A DNA stretch of 34,025 nucleotides from Geodermatophilaceae bacterium. GTDB lineage: Bacteria; Actinomycetota; Actinomycetes; Mycobacteriales; Geodermatophilaceae. The notes beneath the pieces were generated by a model that saw only the letters and a list, made by a program, of their open reading frames with translations, ran no database searches and was not told the origin of the DNA. Below, in pieces: positions 19,104 through 26,935 of this stretch. The stretch is taken from NCBI GenBank assembly GCA_013812145.1, contig JACCTY010000053.1:1-34025 (forward strand). The letters are read 5' to 3'. The translations under genes and the position numbers were made by a program. Positions within the stretch are counted from its first letter, which is position 1. The number at the start of each line of letters is the position of its first letter.

Positions 19104-19637
19104 CCTGTCCGTCGTGCACTCCTGGAGCTCCTGAGAGGTCGGCGTGCCGCTGAGTTCATCGGTGCAGTCGGAGAAGACGTTGACGAAGACGACGAGGAAC
19201 ACGATCCCGATGGCCGCTCCGATGAGCCCGGTGATGAGGCCGGCAATGGCCACTCCGCGGTTCGTCGCACGACCCTTCTTGGCCCGGCCGATGCCGACCG
19301 CCCCGAAGATGATGGCGAGCAGGCCGAGCAGGATGCCCACCGGGAAGAAGAACACGCCCAGCGGGATCGAGAGGATGCCGAGCACGAGTGCCGCGATGCC
19401 CAGGCCGTTCTTGGGCGGTTGCTGCTGGCCGCCGTACCCGGGACCTGGCCCGTAGCCCACCGGCCCAGGCGCGGTCGGATACTGCCCCGGCGCCTGCGGG
19501 TAAGGGCTCGGTCCCTGCTGAGGGTACGGACTCGGTGCCGGCGCTGCGGCGTATGGCGGCGGCTGCTCGGGTCCCTTCTGCAACGACGGGCGACCGTCCG
19601 CCGGTCGCTGGCTTCGCGGGTCCGGGTCCTGGCTCAT
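19092..19637 (-). CDS. DUF4190-type membrane protein with Pro/Tyr/Gly-rich N-terminus
   Basis: A 181-aa protein. The first 75 residues are low-complexity (repeated PSPYPQQGP, PYPQAPGQYP, GYGPGPGYGG) and probably lie in the cytoplasm. Two long hydrophobic segments follow: NGLGIAALVLGILSIPLG with FFFPVGILLGLLAIIFGAV, and then GVAIAGLITGLIGAAIGIVF. They are joined by GIGRAKKGRATNRGVAIAG, the characteristic DUF4190 block. A short tail with two cysteines (SDCTDEL, ECTTD) may lie outside the cell. The function is unknown; such proteins are common in actinobacterial membranes. It converges with the first molybdo-oxidoreductase (3-nt gap). Confidence 0.82.
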   Translation of the reverse strand: MSQDPDPRSQRPADGRPSLQKGPEQPPPYAAAPAPSPYPQQGPSPYPQAPGQYPTAPGPVGYGPGPGYGGQQQPPKNGLGIAALVLGILSIPLGVFFFPVGILLGLLAIIFGAVGIGRAKKGRATNRGVAIAGLITGLIGAAIGIVFLVVFVNVFSDCTDELSGTPTSQELQECTTDRLTG

Positions 19638-19716
19638 CGCTCACTCCTCGCCTGCGGCGCCGATCGCACCGCGCCAGCCTAGGGCTTGCCGCGAGCATCC
19701 TGGAACGGCGGGCCGG

Positions 19717-19722
19717 TAGGTT
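19717..19722 (+). promoter_or_regulatory. -10-like box of a probable leaderless transcript (membrane protein pair)
   Basis: TAGGTT lies 6 nt upstream of the GTG at 19729 with no Shine-Dalgarno sequence. It would serve the three-gene run 19729-21415. No -35 match at 17 bp. Confidence 0.35.
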
Positions 19723-19728
19723 CGCAGC

Positions 19729-20190
19729 GTGAGCGAGGGCAGCGCGGGCGGGGATGACCGACCCGCTCAGATGCCGCGCGAGGTCCGGTTGGCCAGCGCA
19801 CTGCTGACCGCCCTGGGTGCGGTGCTGGTCGTCAACGCGGTCGTCGCCCTGCTCTATCGCGACGATCTCCGAGCGGCCGCCGAGGACGGTGTCAGCACGG
19901 TGCTGTCCTCGGCTCAGGTGAGCGCCATCCTGATCGTCGTGACCGTGCTGCTCCTGCTGCTCGGCGGACTGCTCGTCTTGACCGGCGCGCAGATCCGCCG
20001 CGGCCGGCAGTGGGCCCGTGTGCTCGCCTTTGTGACTGCCGGCATCCTGATCCTCATCACCGGCATCGGCGCGTTGGCCGGCGGCGGGCTGCTCGCCGCG
20101 GTGCTCCTCGGCGCGGCGGTGGGCGTCGTCGCGCTGTTGATGCAGTCATCCGTCGCCGCCTTTTTCGAGCACCGCGCCCATGGCCGCTGA
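19729..20190 (+). CDS. Four-TM membrane protein, first of a tandem paralogous pair
   Basis: A 153-aa protein from GTG 19729. A hydrophilic N-terminus (to about residue 20) precedes the block EVRLASALLTALGAVLV, a small loop (YRDDLRAAAEDG), then three more hydrophobic segments with a basic turn (RRGRQWARVLAF). It resembles the gene that follows it in length, segment order and the motifs (E/Q)VRLA.....LG and (R/K)..WAR. No catalytic motif is visible and I cannot name the family. The last 11 nt overlap the next gene. Confidence 0.72.
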   Translation: MSEGSAGGDDRPAQMPREVRLASALLTALGAVLVVNAVVALLYRDDLRAAAEDGVSTVLSSAQVSAILIVVTVLLLLLGGLLVLTGAQIRRGRQWARVLAFVTAGILILITGIGALAGGGLLAAVLLGAAVGVVALLMQSSVAAFFEHRAHGR

Positions 20191-20650
20191 ATCGGCGCCC
20201 AGCGCCCTGCCGCAGCAGGTGCGGCTGGCGGCCATCATGCTGCTGGGGCTCGGTGGCCTGCTCGTGCTGAGCGGCGTCCTCGTCTTCGTCGTCCGGACGA
20301 ACATCGCCGACGGTGTCGTGACCGCGGCGCAGGAGCAGGCGACCAGTGAGGTCCCCAGCCGTTCCGAGCTCGTCGGGAGCTTGTCCGTCGTCGGAGTGAT
20401 CTTCGTGGCCCTCGGCGCCGGCTCGCTGATCACCGGCTACTACGTTCGAAAGCGCAAGTCGTGGGCCCGTTTCGCCGGCGTCGGGCTCGGTGTGCTGTTG
20501 GGCGTCCTGGGTGTCCAGTTCCTGTTGGCCGGCGGTGGCGGGCTGCTTGCGCTGTTGCTGCCGGTGGGAGCCATCGGCGTCGCCGTCACGGTCGTGTCCG
20601 CATTGCTGAGCGTTTCGGCCGCGCGCTGGTTCCGCGGCGAGCCGGCATGA
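20180..20650 (+). CDS. Four-TM membrane protein, second of a tandem paralogous pair
   Basis: A 156-aa protein from ATG 20180, overlapping its upstream paralogue by 11 nt and the SDR gene by 4 nt (ATGA). It opens with [19 protein letters not shown] and has four hydrophobic segments, with an extracytoplasmic-looking loop ([19 protein letters not shown]) after the first and a basic turn ([11 protein letters not shown]) after the second. The same plan as the preceding gene indicates a local duplication. The function is unknown. Confidence 0.72.
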   Translation: MAAESAPSALPQQVRLAAIMLLGLGGLLVLSGVLVFVVRTNIADGVVTAAQEQATSEVPSRSELVGSLSVVGVIFVALGAGSLITGYYVRKRKSWARFAGVGLGVLLGVLGVQFLLAGGGGLLALLLPVGAIGVAVTVVSALLSVSAARWFRGEPA

Positions 20651-21415
20651 CCCGGGCGCTGATCACCGGTGCGACCGCCGGGATCGGCGCCGCTTTCGCC
20701 GCGCAGCTCGCCGCGGCCGGCACGGACCTGGTGCTGGTCGCCCGCGGCGAGGAACGGTTGGCCTTCGCCGCGGCGGCTCTTCGGCAGCGGTACGCCCGTC
20801 GCAGTGGACCTACTCCCGGCGGACCTGTCGATCCGCGCGGACTGCGCCCGGGTCGAGCAGCGGCTGCAGTCACCGAATGCCGTGGACCTGTTGGTCAACA
20901 ACGCGGGCATCGGCGCACGCGGGATGTTCCTCGACTCCGATCTCGCCGCCGAGGAGGAGATGCTGGCGGTCAACGTGGCCGCGGTGATGCGGCTGACCCA
21001 CGCCGTACTGCCCGGGCTGATCGGGCGGGGCCGCGGCGGGATCATCAACGTGTCATCCATGGCCGGTTTCATCCCGACCGGCACGGGTGCGTCTTACGCC
21101 GCGACCAAGGCTTGGGTGACGCTGTTCAGCGAGTCGCTGTCGATGACTGTGGCCGGAACGGGCGTCCGCATCACCGCGGTCTGCCCGGGTTACACGCGGA
21201 CGGAGTTCCACTACCTGATCCGTGACGAACCGGTCGACGTTCCACGCCGGCTCTGCCTGCGCGCCGCGACCGTGGCACAGGCCGCCCTCGCCGGCAACCG
21301 GCGCGGCCGTGTGCTGAGCGTGCCCGGCCGGACGTACCGGGCGGCCGCACTCGCCTCCCGGTTGGTTCCGCGGCCACTCCTTCGAGTTGCTAGCGCGCGG
21401 GTGGCTGGACGCTGA
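20647..21415 (+). pseudogene. Short-chain dehydrogenase/reductase, frameshifted
   Basis: From ATG 20647 the first frame reads [15 protein letters not shown], the Rossmann glycine motif, up to ALRQRY. The second frame then gives [25 protein letters not shown] (NNAG), [10 protein letters not shown] (catalytic Ser region) and SYAATKAW (YxxxK), and ends at 21415. The break lies at about 20785-20795. The expected protein RQRYGTPV would need cggtacggtacgccc; the sequence has only one copy of the ggtac unit, so loss of 5 bp at a short direct repeat explains the shift. All SDR catalytic residues survive, but they are separated from the NAD(P) motif. It overlaps the preceding membrane gene by 4 bp. 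Real mutation or assembly collapse cannot be told apart here. Confidence 0.82.
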
Positions 21416-21508
21416 TCGGCAACTCCACGTGATCTCGGTTCAGCGGACCGTGACCAACTCGTGCCGCGAAAACCTGAACCGCTGACCCACGCCGGGCGAA
21501 CGCCTAGC

Positions 21509-23170
21509 GTGATCGACACCGAGACCGTTGCGCCGGAGCGGGCAGTGAACCCGTGGCCGCGCCGGGTTCGCGCCGCCATTGCGGGCATCATCGCCGCCTT
21601 GGTTGCACTCGGCGTGGCTGAGTTGATCGCCGGCTTGATCGGGCCGAACTCCTCCCCGGTCGTTGTGGTCGGCGGGGCCGTCATCGATGTCACGCCGCGA
21701 CCGGTCAAGGACTTCGCGATCACTACGTTCGGTGAGTCCGACAAGATCGCGCTGGTCATCGGAACACTCGCCCTGATCGTGGTTTTCGCGCTCGCCATCG
21801 GTCTGCTGTCGTTGCGCGACCGCCGGATCGGTGTCGCCGGGATCGCCCTGTTCGGGGCCCTGGGTGCGTTCGCGGCGTTCACCCGGCCGACCGGAGACAT
21901 CCTCGACACACTGCCGTCGATCCTCGGCGCCGTCGTCGGGGCCGGGGCGCTGCTGCTGATGATCGCGGCGCTCACGCAGCCGGCCGTCGAGGCAGCCGAC
22001 TCCGATCGCTCGGTCGAGGCCAGGCGGTCCAATCAGTCAACCGGGCTACTCGACAACCTCAGGCAGAATCTGGCCCGACGCGACCGCAAGTCCACCTCGA
22101 TGGACCGCCGCGGTTTCTTCATCGCCAGCGGTGTGGCCGCGGGAGTCGCGGCAATCACCGGCAGCGCCGGCACTCTGATCCAGCGCCGGTTCGACATCAG
22201 CAACGCCCGGGCGGCCCTGGACATCCAGACGCCGGCCGACGCCGCGGCCGCTGTGCCCGCCGGTGCCGACCTCGCTGCAGAGGTCCCCGGTCTGACGCCG
22301 CTGTTCACCGACAATGCCGACTTCTACCGGGTCGACATCAACATCACCGTCCCGCAGGTGTCACCGACGGACTGGTCGCTGCGGATCCACGGCCGGGTGC
22401 GGAACGAACTCACCTTCAGCCTGGCCGACCTGATGAGCCGCGACGACATCATCGAGCGCGACATCACCATCACCTGCGTCTCCAACACCGTGGGCGGCGA
22501 CCTGGCCGGCAGCGCCCGCTGGATCGGCGTACCGCTTCGGAATCTGCTCGACGAGGCCGGCGTCGAGGACGGCGCCGATCAGGTCCTCACCACGGCGGTC
22601 GACGGCTTCACCATCGGTACGCCGACCGAGGACTGCCTGCGCACCGAAAACGCGATGCTGGCTTTCGCGATGAACGGCGAACCGTTGCCGGCCGAGCACG
22701 GGTTTCCGGTGCGGATGCTGGTTCCGGGCCTGTACGGCTATGTCTCGGCCACCAAGTGGATCGTTGACATGGAGCTGACGACGTTCGATGCGGTCGATCC
22801 GTACTGGGTTCAGCGAGAATGGGATGTCACCGCTCCCATAAAGATCTCCGCCCGGATCGATACGCCGGCCTCGGTCGGCGTCAAGGCCGGCGATCTGGTG
22901 ATCGCCGGGGTGGCCTGGGCGCAGACCCGGGGCATCGACAGGGTCGAGGTGCGGATCGACCGCGGCGACTGGCAGGAAGCCGAACTGGCCGCGGAAACGA
23001 ATGTCCAGATGTGGCGGCATTGGCGACTGCCGTGGCGGGCCGAGACCGGCCAGCACACGCTGACCGTCCGCGCGACCGACCAGAACGGCGAGCTGCAGAC
23101 CGAGGAACGGGCCGAGCCCTTCCCGAACGGCGCCGCCGGCTGGCACACCCTGCAGGTGTTCATCCAGTGA
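21509..23170 (+). CDS. Membrane molybdopterin-dependent oxidoreductase (sulfite-oxidase/YedY fold), copy 2
   Basis: From GTG 21509 the protein has 553 aa; GTG 21461 (569 aa) and GTG 21545 are alternatives, and 21509 gives an N-terminus most like copy 1. Four hydrophobic segments (about 22-44, 79-101, 106-125, 134-155) are followed by a longer cytoplasmic loop and the Tat-like motif MDRRGFFIASG (198-208) opening a fifth segment. The molybdopterin domain follows, with ITCVSNTVGG (C323 as molybdenum ligand), HGFPVRMLVPGLYGY and SATKWIVDMEL. Its C-terminal beta domain ends GWHTLQVFIQ. It is close to copy 1 throughout the catalytic domain. The fasciclin lipoprotein gene lies 131 bp downstream, a pairing that suggests a shared envelope function. 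Confidence 0.87.
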   Translation: MIDTETVAPERAVNPWPRRVRAAIAGIIAALVALGVAELIAGLIGPNSSPVVVVGGAVIDVTPRPVKDFAITTFGESDKIALVIGTLALIVVFALAIGLLSLRDRRIGVAGIALFGALGAFAAFTRPTGDILDTLPSILGAVVGAGALLLMIAALTQPAVEAADSDRSVEARRSNQSTGLLDNLRQNLARRDRKSTSMDRRGFFIASGVAAGVAAITGSAGTLIQRRFDISNARAALDIQTPADAAAAVPAGADLAAEVPGLTPLFTDNADFYRVDINITVPQVSPTDWSLRIHGRVRNELTFSLADLMSRDDIIERDITITCVSNTVGGDLAGSARWIGVPLRNLLDEAGVEDGADQVLTTAVDGFTIGTPTEDCLRTENAMLAFAMNGEPLPAEHGFPVRMLVPGLYGYVSATKWIVDMELTTFDAVDPYWVQREWDVTAPIKISARIDTPASVGVKAGDLVIAGVAWAQTRGIDRVEVRIDRGDWQEAELAAETNVQMWRHWRLPWRAETGQHTLTVRATDQNGELQTEERAEPFPNGAAGWHTLQVFIQ

Positions 23171-23200
23171 ACACCGGCAACAGCACGACCCGTGACACGT

Positions 23201-23271
23201 CTCGCCATCGGCGAGCGCTGAACTTCCTCGCCGACGGCGAGAGGAGATACCGGCCTAGGGCGACAGTCGCC
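23201..23271. promoter_or_regulatory. Cluster of perfect palindromes between molybdo-oxidoreductase and fasciclin genes
   Basis: Two 15-bp elements, CTCGCCATCGGCGAG (23201-23215) and CTCGCCGACGGCGAG (23227-23241), each form CTCGCC-N3-GGCGAG and are identical outside the central spacer. Their centres are 26 bp apart. A third palindrome, GGCGAC-A-GTCGCC (23259-23271), follows. They lie 31-101 bp before the fasciclin start. They could be paired binding sites for a dimeric regulator, or RNA hairpins that terminate or process the transcript between the two genes. The arms of copy 1 and copy 2 can also pair with each other. Confidence 0.6.
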
Positions 23272-23301
23272 TGGCCAATCACCATGGAAGGAGCACCACC
23301 G

Positions 23302-23967
23302 GTGAAAAGCACCATGCGGATGCGCGCCATCCTGCTCACCGCCGTGGCCGGCATGACCCTCTCGGTCGCCGCCTGCGGAAGTGACGAGCCCACTGACACC
23401 AGTACGGGCGGGGGAACCACGGAAGAGACCACCGAGAGCGAAGAGGCAACCGAGGCCGAGGAGACCACGGAATCCGAGGCGGAGACAGCGGGCGAGAACT
23501 TCGGCGATGGCTGTGCCGCGGTTCCCACCGAGGGTGAAGGCAGCTTCGAGGGCATGACCGACGACCCGGTCGCGACAGCGGCCAGCAACAACCCTGAGCT
23601 GGAGACCCTGGTTGCGGCTGTGACGGCTGCTGATCTGGTCGACACGCTGAACGGGCTGGAAGCGGCAACCGTGTTCGCTCCGGCGAACTCGGCGTTCGAT
23701 GCGATTCCTCCGGCCGACCTCGACGCGCTGCTGGCCGACCCGGCGGCTCTGGGCAACATCCTGACGTACCACGTCATCGGCGAGCGGCTCAGCCCGGAGG
23801 ACCTGGCCGGGACCTTCACCACGGTTCAGGGTGCAGAGCTGACCATCGAGGGCAGCGGTGAGGACTTCACCGTCGGCGACGGCGGCTCCACGGTCGTCTG
23901 CGGCGACGTGCAGACCGCCAACGCCACCGTCTACATCATCGACACGCTGCTCAGCCCGCCTGCGTGA
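23302..23967 (+). CDS. Fasciclin-domain lipoprotein (MPT70/MPT83-like)
   Basis: GTG 23302 has a good ribosome site (GGAAGGAG, 8 nt upstream) and gives 221 aa. The signal peptide ends in a lipobox SVAAC (Cys25). A 45-residue acidic Thr/Glu linker (TTEETTESEEATEAEETTES) spans the wall. The FAS1 domain follows with its H1 and H2 boxes: ATVFAPANSAFDAIP and NILTYHVIGERL, ending NATVYIIDTLLSPPA. FAS1 proteins mediate adhesion at the cell surface; MPT83/MPT70 of mycobacteria are the known relatives. A strong terminator closes the gene. No sigK/rskA regulator is next to it in this window. Confidence 0.9.
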   Translation: MKSTMRMRAILLTAVAGMTLSVAACGSDEPTDTSTGGGTTEETTESEEATEAEETTESEAETAGENFGDGCAAVPTEGEGSFEGMTDDPVATAASNNPELETLVAAVTAADLVDTLNGLEAATVFAPANSAFDAIPPADLDALLADPAALGNILTYHVIGERLSPEDLAGTFTTVQGAELTIEGSGEDFTVGDGGSTVVCGDVQTANATVYIIDTLLSPPA

Positions 23968-23980
23968 TCTGAGTTGACAA

Positions 23981-24017
23981 ACTGTGCCCCCGGAGCCAAC
24001 GGCTCCGGGGGCACAGT
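23981..24017. terminator. Strong bidirectional terminator, perfect 17-bp stem
   Basis: ACTGTGCCCCCGGAGCC (23981-23997) and its exact complement (24001-24017) enclose a 3-nt loop AAC. It lies between the converging fasciclin (ends 23967) and acyl-CoA dehydrogenase (ends 24038) genes. There is no T-run, as is common for high-GC actinobacterial terminators. Confidence 0.9.
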
Positions 24018-24037
24018 GCTGTCGGCCGGAGGGCTGG

Positions 24038-25087
24038 TCAGCCAGTCCCGAGGAGGACGGTCGCCAGTTCCTCGCGGCGCGACCGCCCGGTGCCGTCGAA
24101 GGCGGTGATCCATTGGGCGCGTTTGTAGAAGCGGTGCAGCGAATGATCCCAGGTGAAGCCGATCCCGCCCATGGCCTGGATCGCGTTCTCACACGCGAGC
24201 ACGGCGCCCTCGCCGGCGGACAGCACCGCGACCGTCACCGCCTCCTCGGCATCGGCTGCCGCAGCGGCGACGCTCCACGCGGCGCGGTAGGCAAGCGATC
24301 GGCCGAGCTGCAGCGCGGTGTAGATGTCGGCGATCCGATGCGACACGCCCTGGAAGGTGCCGATCGGTCGACCGAACTGGGTTCGCTCCCGCGCGTGCGC
24401 TGAAGACAGATCCAGAGCGTGCTGCGCTATCCCCACCGCCTCGCAGGCCAGCAGCGCTGTCGCTCGCAGCCGGACCGCGTGCAGTGCATCCTCGGCCGCT
24501 CCCGGTGCGAGCACCAGCTCGGCCTCGATGTCCTCCAGCCGGAGATCGGCGAATCGGCGCGTGGTGTCCATCGTGGACACCGGACAAACGGTTGCCGCGT
24601 CGACCGCGACCTGCCAGACGCCGATGCCGTCCGGTCCGGCCGCGACGACCAGCACAGCTTCTGATTGGGCCAGATCCGGTACCTGCTGCTTACTCCCGGT
24701 CAGCCGCCACACCCCGGACCGCTGCCTCGCTGTGGTCGCCGCGGACACCGCGGCCGAGCGCAGATCCGTCGTACCCCGCTCGGCCCACGCAAGCGTCGTC
24801 GGTCGCTCGGGCACTGCACCGAGCACCGGCGCGGCCAGCGCGACCGAGGACCACCACGGTCCCGGGTACAACGCGTAGCCGCTCTCTTCGGCCAGTACGG
24901 CGTACTCCAACATCCCGAGGTCCGGGTCCAGCCAGCCGAGGGCGCCGAGCTGCCGCCACGACGCCGGATCCCAGCCGGTGTCGCTGTCCGCGAGCCGAGC
25001 CACCTGCTCGGTCGGGTAGCGCCCTGACAGCCAGGATCGGGCGGCGGCGCGCAGCATTTCCTGCTCCTCGGAAAATGCGAAATCCAC
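24038..25087 (-). CDS. Acyl-CoA dehydrogenase family protein, probable non-catalytic subunit
   Basis: A 349-aa ACAD-fold protein: N-terminal helical domain (MDFAFSEEQEMLRAAAR), a middle beta domain (GVWRLTGSKQQVPDLAQ) and a C-terminal helical domain with ARERTQFGRPIGTFQGVSHR and QAMGGIGFTWDHSLH. It is shorter than typical (about 380). At the two positions where ACADs carry the catalytic glutamate I see no Glu: the late site reads FDGTGR and the helix-G site lies in RATALLACEAVG without an aligned Glu. This suggests a structural partner of the 388-aa ACAD encoded 11 nt upstream. Such unequal pairs form alpha2beta2 enzymes in steroid side-chain degradation. The substrate is unknown. Confidence 0.87.
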   Translation of the reverse strand: MDFAFSEEQEMLRAAARSWLSGRYPTEQVARLADSDTGWDPASWRQLGALGWLDPDLGMLEYAVLAEESGYALYPGPWWSSVALAAPVLGAVPERPTTLAWAERGTTDLRSAAVSAATTARQRSGVWRLTGSKQQVPDLAQSEAVLVVAAGPDGIGVWQVAVDAATVCPVSTMDTTRRFADLRLEDIEAELVLAPGAAEDALHAVRLRATALLACEAVGIAQHALDLSSAHARERTQFGRPIGTFQGVSHRIADIYTALQLGRSLAYRAAWSVAAAAADAEEAVTVAVLSAGEGAVLACENAIQAMGGIGFTWDHSLHRFYKRAQWITAFDGTGRSRREELATVLLGTG

Positions 25088-25098
25088 TGTGCTGAGTC

Positions 25099-26265
25099 CT
25101 ATCGGGAGCGCGGCAGGCCGACGACCCGCTCGGCGATGATGTTCCGCAGCACCTCAGACGTGCCTGCCTCGATGGTGTTCCCTCGACTCCGCAGCTTCTG
25201 GTACTGCCAGAAGCCCGACCAGAACCCACCGTCGCCGTCCAGCTGGGCATCCGAGCCGAGCAGCTCCAGCGCCAACGTGGTCACTCGCTGGTTTGTCTCC
25301 GACCAGCACAGCTTGGCCACCGATCCCTCCGGCCCGGGGACTCCGGTCTTCATCAGTGTGGTCAGGGACCGGAAGTTGGTGTATCGCAGCCCTTCCAGTT
25401 CGACGTACAGCGCCGCGACCCGGTTGCGCACGACCGGATCGCCGGCCGCCCCCACCGCCTTGACGGTTTCGAGCAACCGGGCCATGTTTCCCTCCAGCGA
25501 GGAGGTGAGCGCGAAACCCAGTGTGCCGCGCTCGTGCAGCAGCGTCGTCATGGCGACCGCCCAGCCGTTGCCGGGCGCGTCGACGACGTCTTCGACGGGT
25601 ATCCGGACGTCGGACAGGAAGATCTCGTTGAACTCGGGATCACCGGTGATCTGGCGCAGCGGGCGGACCTCCACCCCGGGCGCGTGCATGTCGAGGATGA
25701 AGTATGTCAGCCCGCGGTGCCCCGCCGCGGCGGGGTCCGTGCGGGTCAGCAGGATGCAGTAGTCGGCGATGTGCGCCCAGGACGACCAGACCTTCTGGCC
25801 GTTGACGAGGTAGCTGTCCCCGTCGAGCTCCGCGCGGGTGGCGACACTCGCCAGGTCCGATCCGGAGCCGGGCTCGGAGAAACCCTGACAGAAGATCGTC
25901 TCACCGGACAGGATCGACGCGAGGTGCTGCTTCTTCTGGGTGTCGGTGCCGTGCACCATGATCGTCGGGCCGGCCATCCCGAGGCCGATGACGCCGATGT
26001 GCTCCGGGGCATGAACCCGTCCGGTCTCCTCGAGGTAAATCGCCTGGTAGCTGTACGGTTTGCCGCCACCGCCGTACTCCGTGAGCCAGGTCAGCCCCGC
26101 GTAGCCGGCGTCGAAGAGCCGTCGGGTCCACTCCCGGCGTAGGGCGACGTCCTGGTGGCCGACCTGCGGCGGCCGGTCGGCCCAGTCCGTCGGCAACGCC
26201 TCCCGGAGCCACCGGCGTAGGTCAGCACGGAAGTCCGCCTCGTCCGGGGTGTCTCTGAAGTCCAT
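25099..26265 (-). CDS. Acyl-CoA dehydrogenase family protein, probable catalytic subunit
   Basis: A 388-aa ACAD, first gene of a two-gene unit (11 nt to the next). The FAD-binding blocks ETIFCQGFSEPGSGSDLAS (about 122-140) and VNGQKVWSSWAH (154-165) are intact, and the C-terminal IEAGTSEVLRNIIAERVVGL is the usual FAD/dimer segment. The late catalytic position (E in YEGTS) is Ala here, but a glutamate is present at E245 in TLLHERGTLG, the helix-G position used by isovaleryl-CoA dehydrogenase and by mycobacterial ChsE-type enzymes. It should therefore supply the catalytic base for the heteromer. Alpha,beta-dehydrogenation of a bulky acyl-CoA is inferred. Confidence 0.9.
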   Translation of the reverse strand: MDFRDTPDEADFRADLRRWLREALPTDWADRPPQVGHQDVALRREWTRRLFDAGYAGLTWLTEYGGGGKPYSYQAIYLEETGRVHAPEHIGVIGLGMAGPTIMVHGTDTQKKQHLASILSGETIFCQGFSEPGSGSDLASVATRAELDGDSYLVNGQKVWSSWAHIADYCILLTRTDPAAAGHRGLTYFILDMHAPGVEVRPLRQITGDPEFNEIFLSDVRIPVEDVVDAPGNGWAVAMTTLLHERGTLGFALTSSLEGNMARLLETVKAVGAAGDPVVRNRVAALYVELEGLRYTNFRSLTTLMKTGVPGPEGSVAKLCWSETNQRVTTLALELLGSDAQLDGDGGFWSGFWQYQKLRSRGNTIEAGTSEVLRNIIAERVVGLPRSR

Positions 26266-26344
26266 GCCGCTCCTCGGCTCAGGTCCGAATCGGACTCTAA
26301 CCCGTTATCGGCGGTTGCCACGCTGGTCCCGCCGCGCCCCCGCA

Positions 26345-26350
26345 TAGGGT
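26345..26350 (+). promoter_or_regulatory. -10-like box of a probable leaderless pyrE transcript
   Basis: TAGGGT lies 6 nt before the ATG at 26357 and there is no Shine-Dalgarno sequence. No -35 match at normal spacing. Confidence 0.4.
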
Positions 26351-26356
26351 CGGTTG

Positions 26357-26881
26357 ATGATCGACCGTGACCGACTGCTGGAACTCATCCGGGAGATCGC
26401 CGTCGTCCGCGGACCGGTCAGGCTGTCCAGTGGTCTGCAGGCGGACTGGTACGTCGACCTGCGGCGGATCACCTTGCACTGCGAGGCCGCCCCTCTGGTC
26501 GGCGCGGTCATGCTGGAGCTGACCAGGGACTGGAATTACGACGCAGTCGGCGGGCCGACGCTGGGCGCTGACCCGGTTGCCGCGGCCATGCTGCACGCCA
26601 GCGGCGGTCGGCTGGACGCCTTTGTGGTGCGCAAGGAGGAAAAGGCGCACGGGATGAACCGGCGGATCGAGGGGCCGGACATCGCCGGGCGGCGCGTGCT
26701 GGTCGTCGAGGACACCTCGACCACCGGCGGCAGCCCGCTCGGTGCGGTCGAGGCGGTGCGTGCGGCAGGTGCCGAGGTCGTCGGCGTTGCGGTGATCGTC
26801 GACCGCGGTGCGGAGGCCGCCGTGACTGCCGCCGGCCTGAGTTACCGGGCGGCGTACGGCGTGGCCGACCTCGGCCTCTGA
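26357..26881 (+). CDS. pyrE: Orotate phosphoribosyltransferase
   Basis: A 174-aa type I phosphoribosyltransferase from ATG 26357 (a TTG 3 nt upstream is less likely). It converts orotate and PRPP to OMP in pyrimidine synthesis, in the cytoplasm. Visible family features are VRLSSGLQADWYVDLRR near the N-terminus (substrate region), GGPTLGADPVAAAML, the flexible-loop sequence VRKEEKAHGMNRRIEG with catalytic lysines, and the PRPP-binding motif VLVVEDTSTTGGSPL. Other pyrimidine genes are not adjacent; pyrE is often isolated in actinobacteria. The length is at the short end of the family. It ends convergent to the next gene. Confidence 0.93.
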   Translation: MIDRDRLLELIREIAVVRGPVRLSSGLQADWYVDLRRITLHCEAAPLVGAVMLELTRDWNYDAVGGPTLGADPVAAAMLHASGGRLDAFVVRKEEKAHGMNRRIEGPDIAGRRVLVVEDTSTTGGSPLGAVEAVRAAGAEVVGVAVIVDRGAEAAVTAAGLSYRAAYGVADLGL

Positions 26882-26935
26882 CGCCGGCGGGAACGGGACG
26901 GGTGGTGGGGTCAGTCGCGGTCGCCGGCAGCGGCG

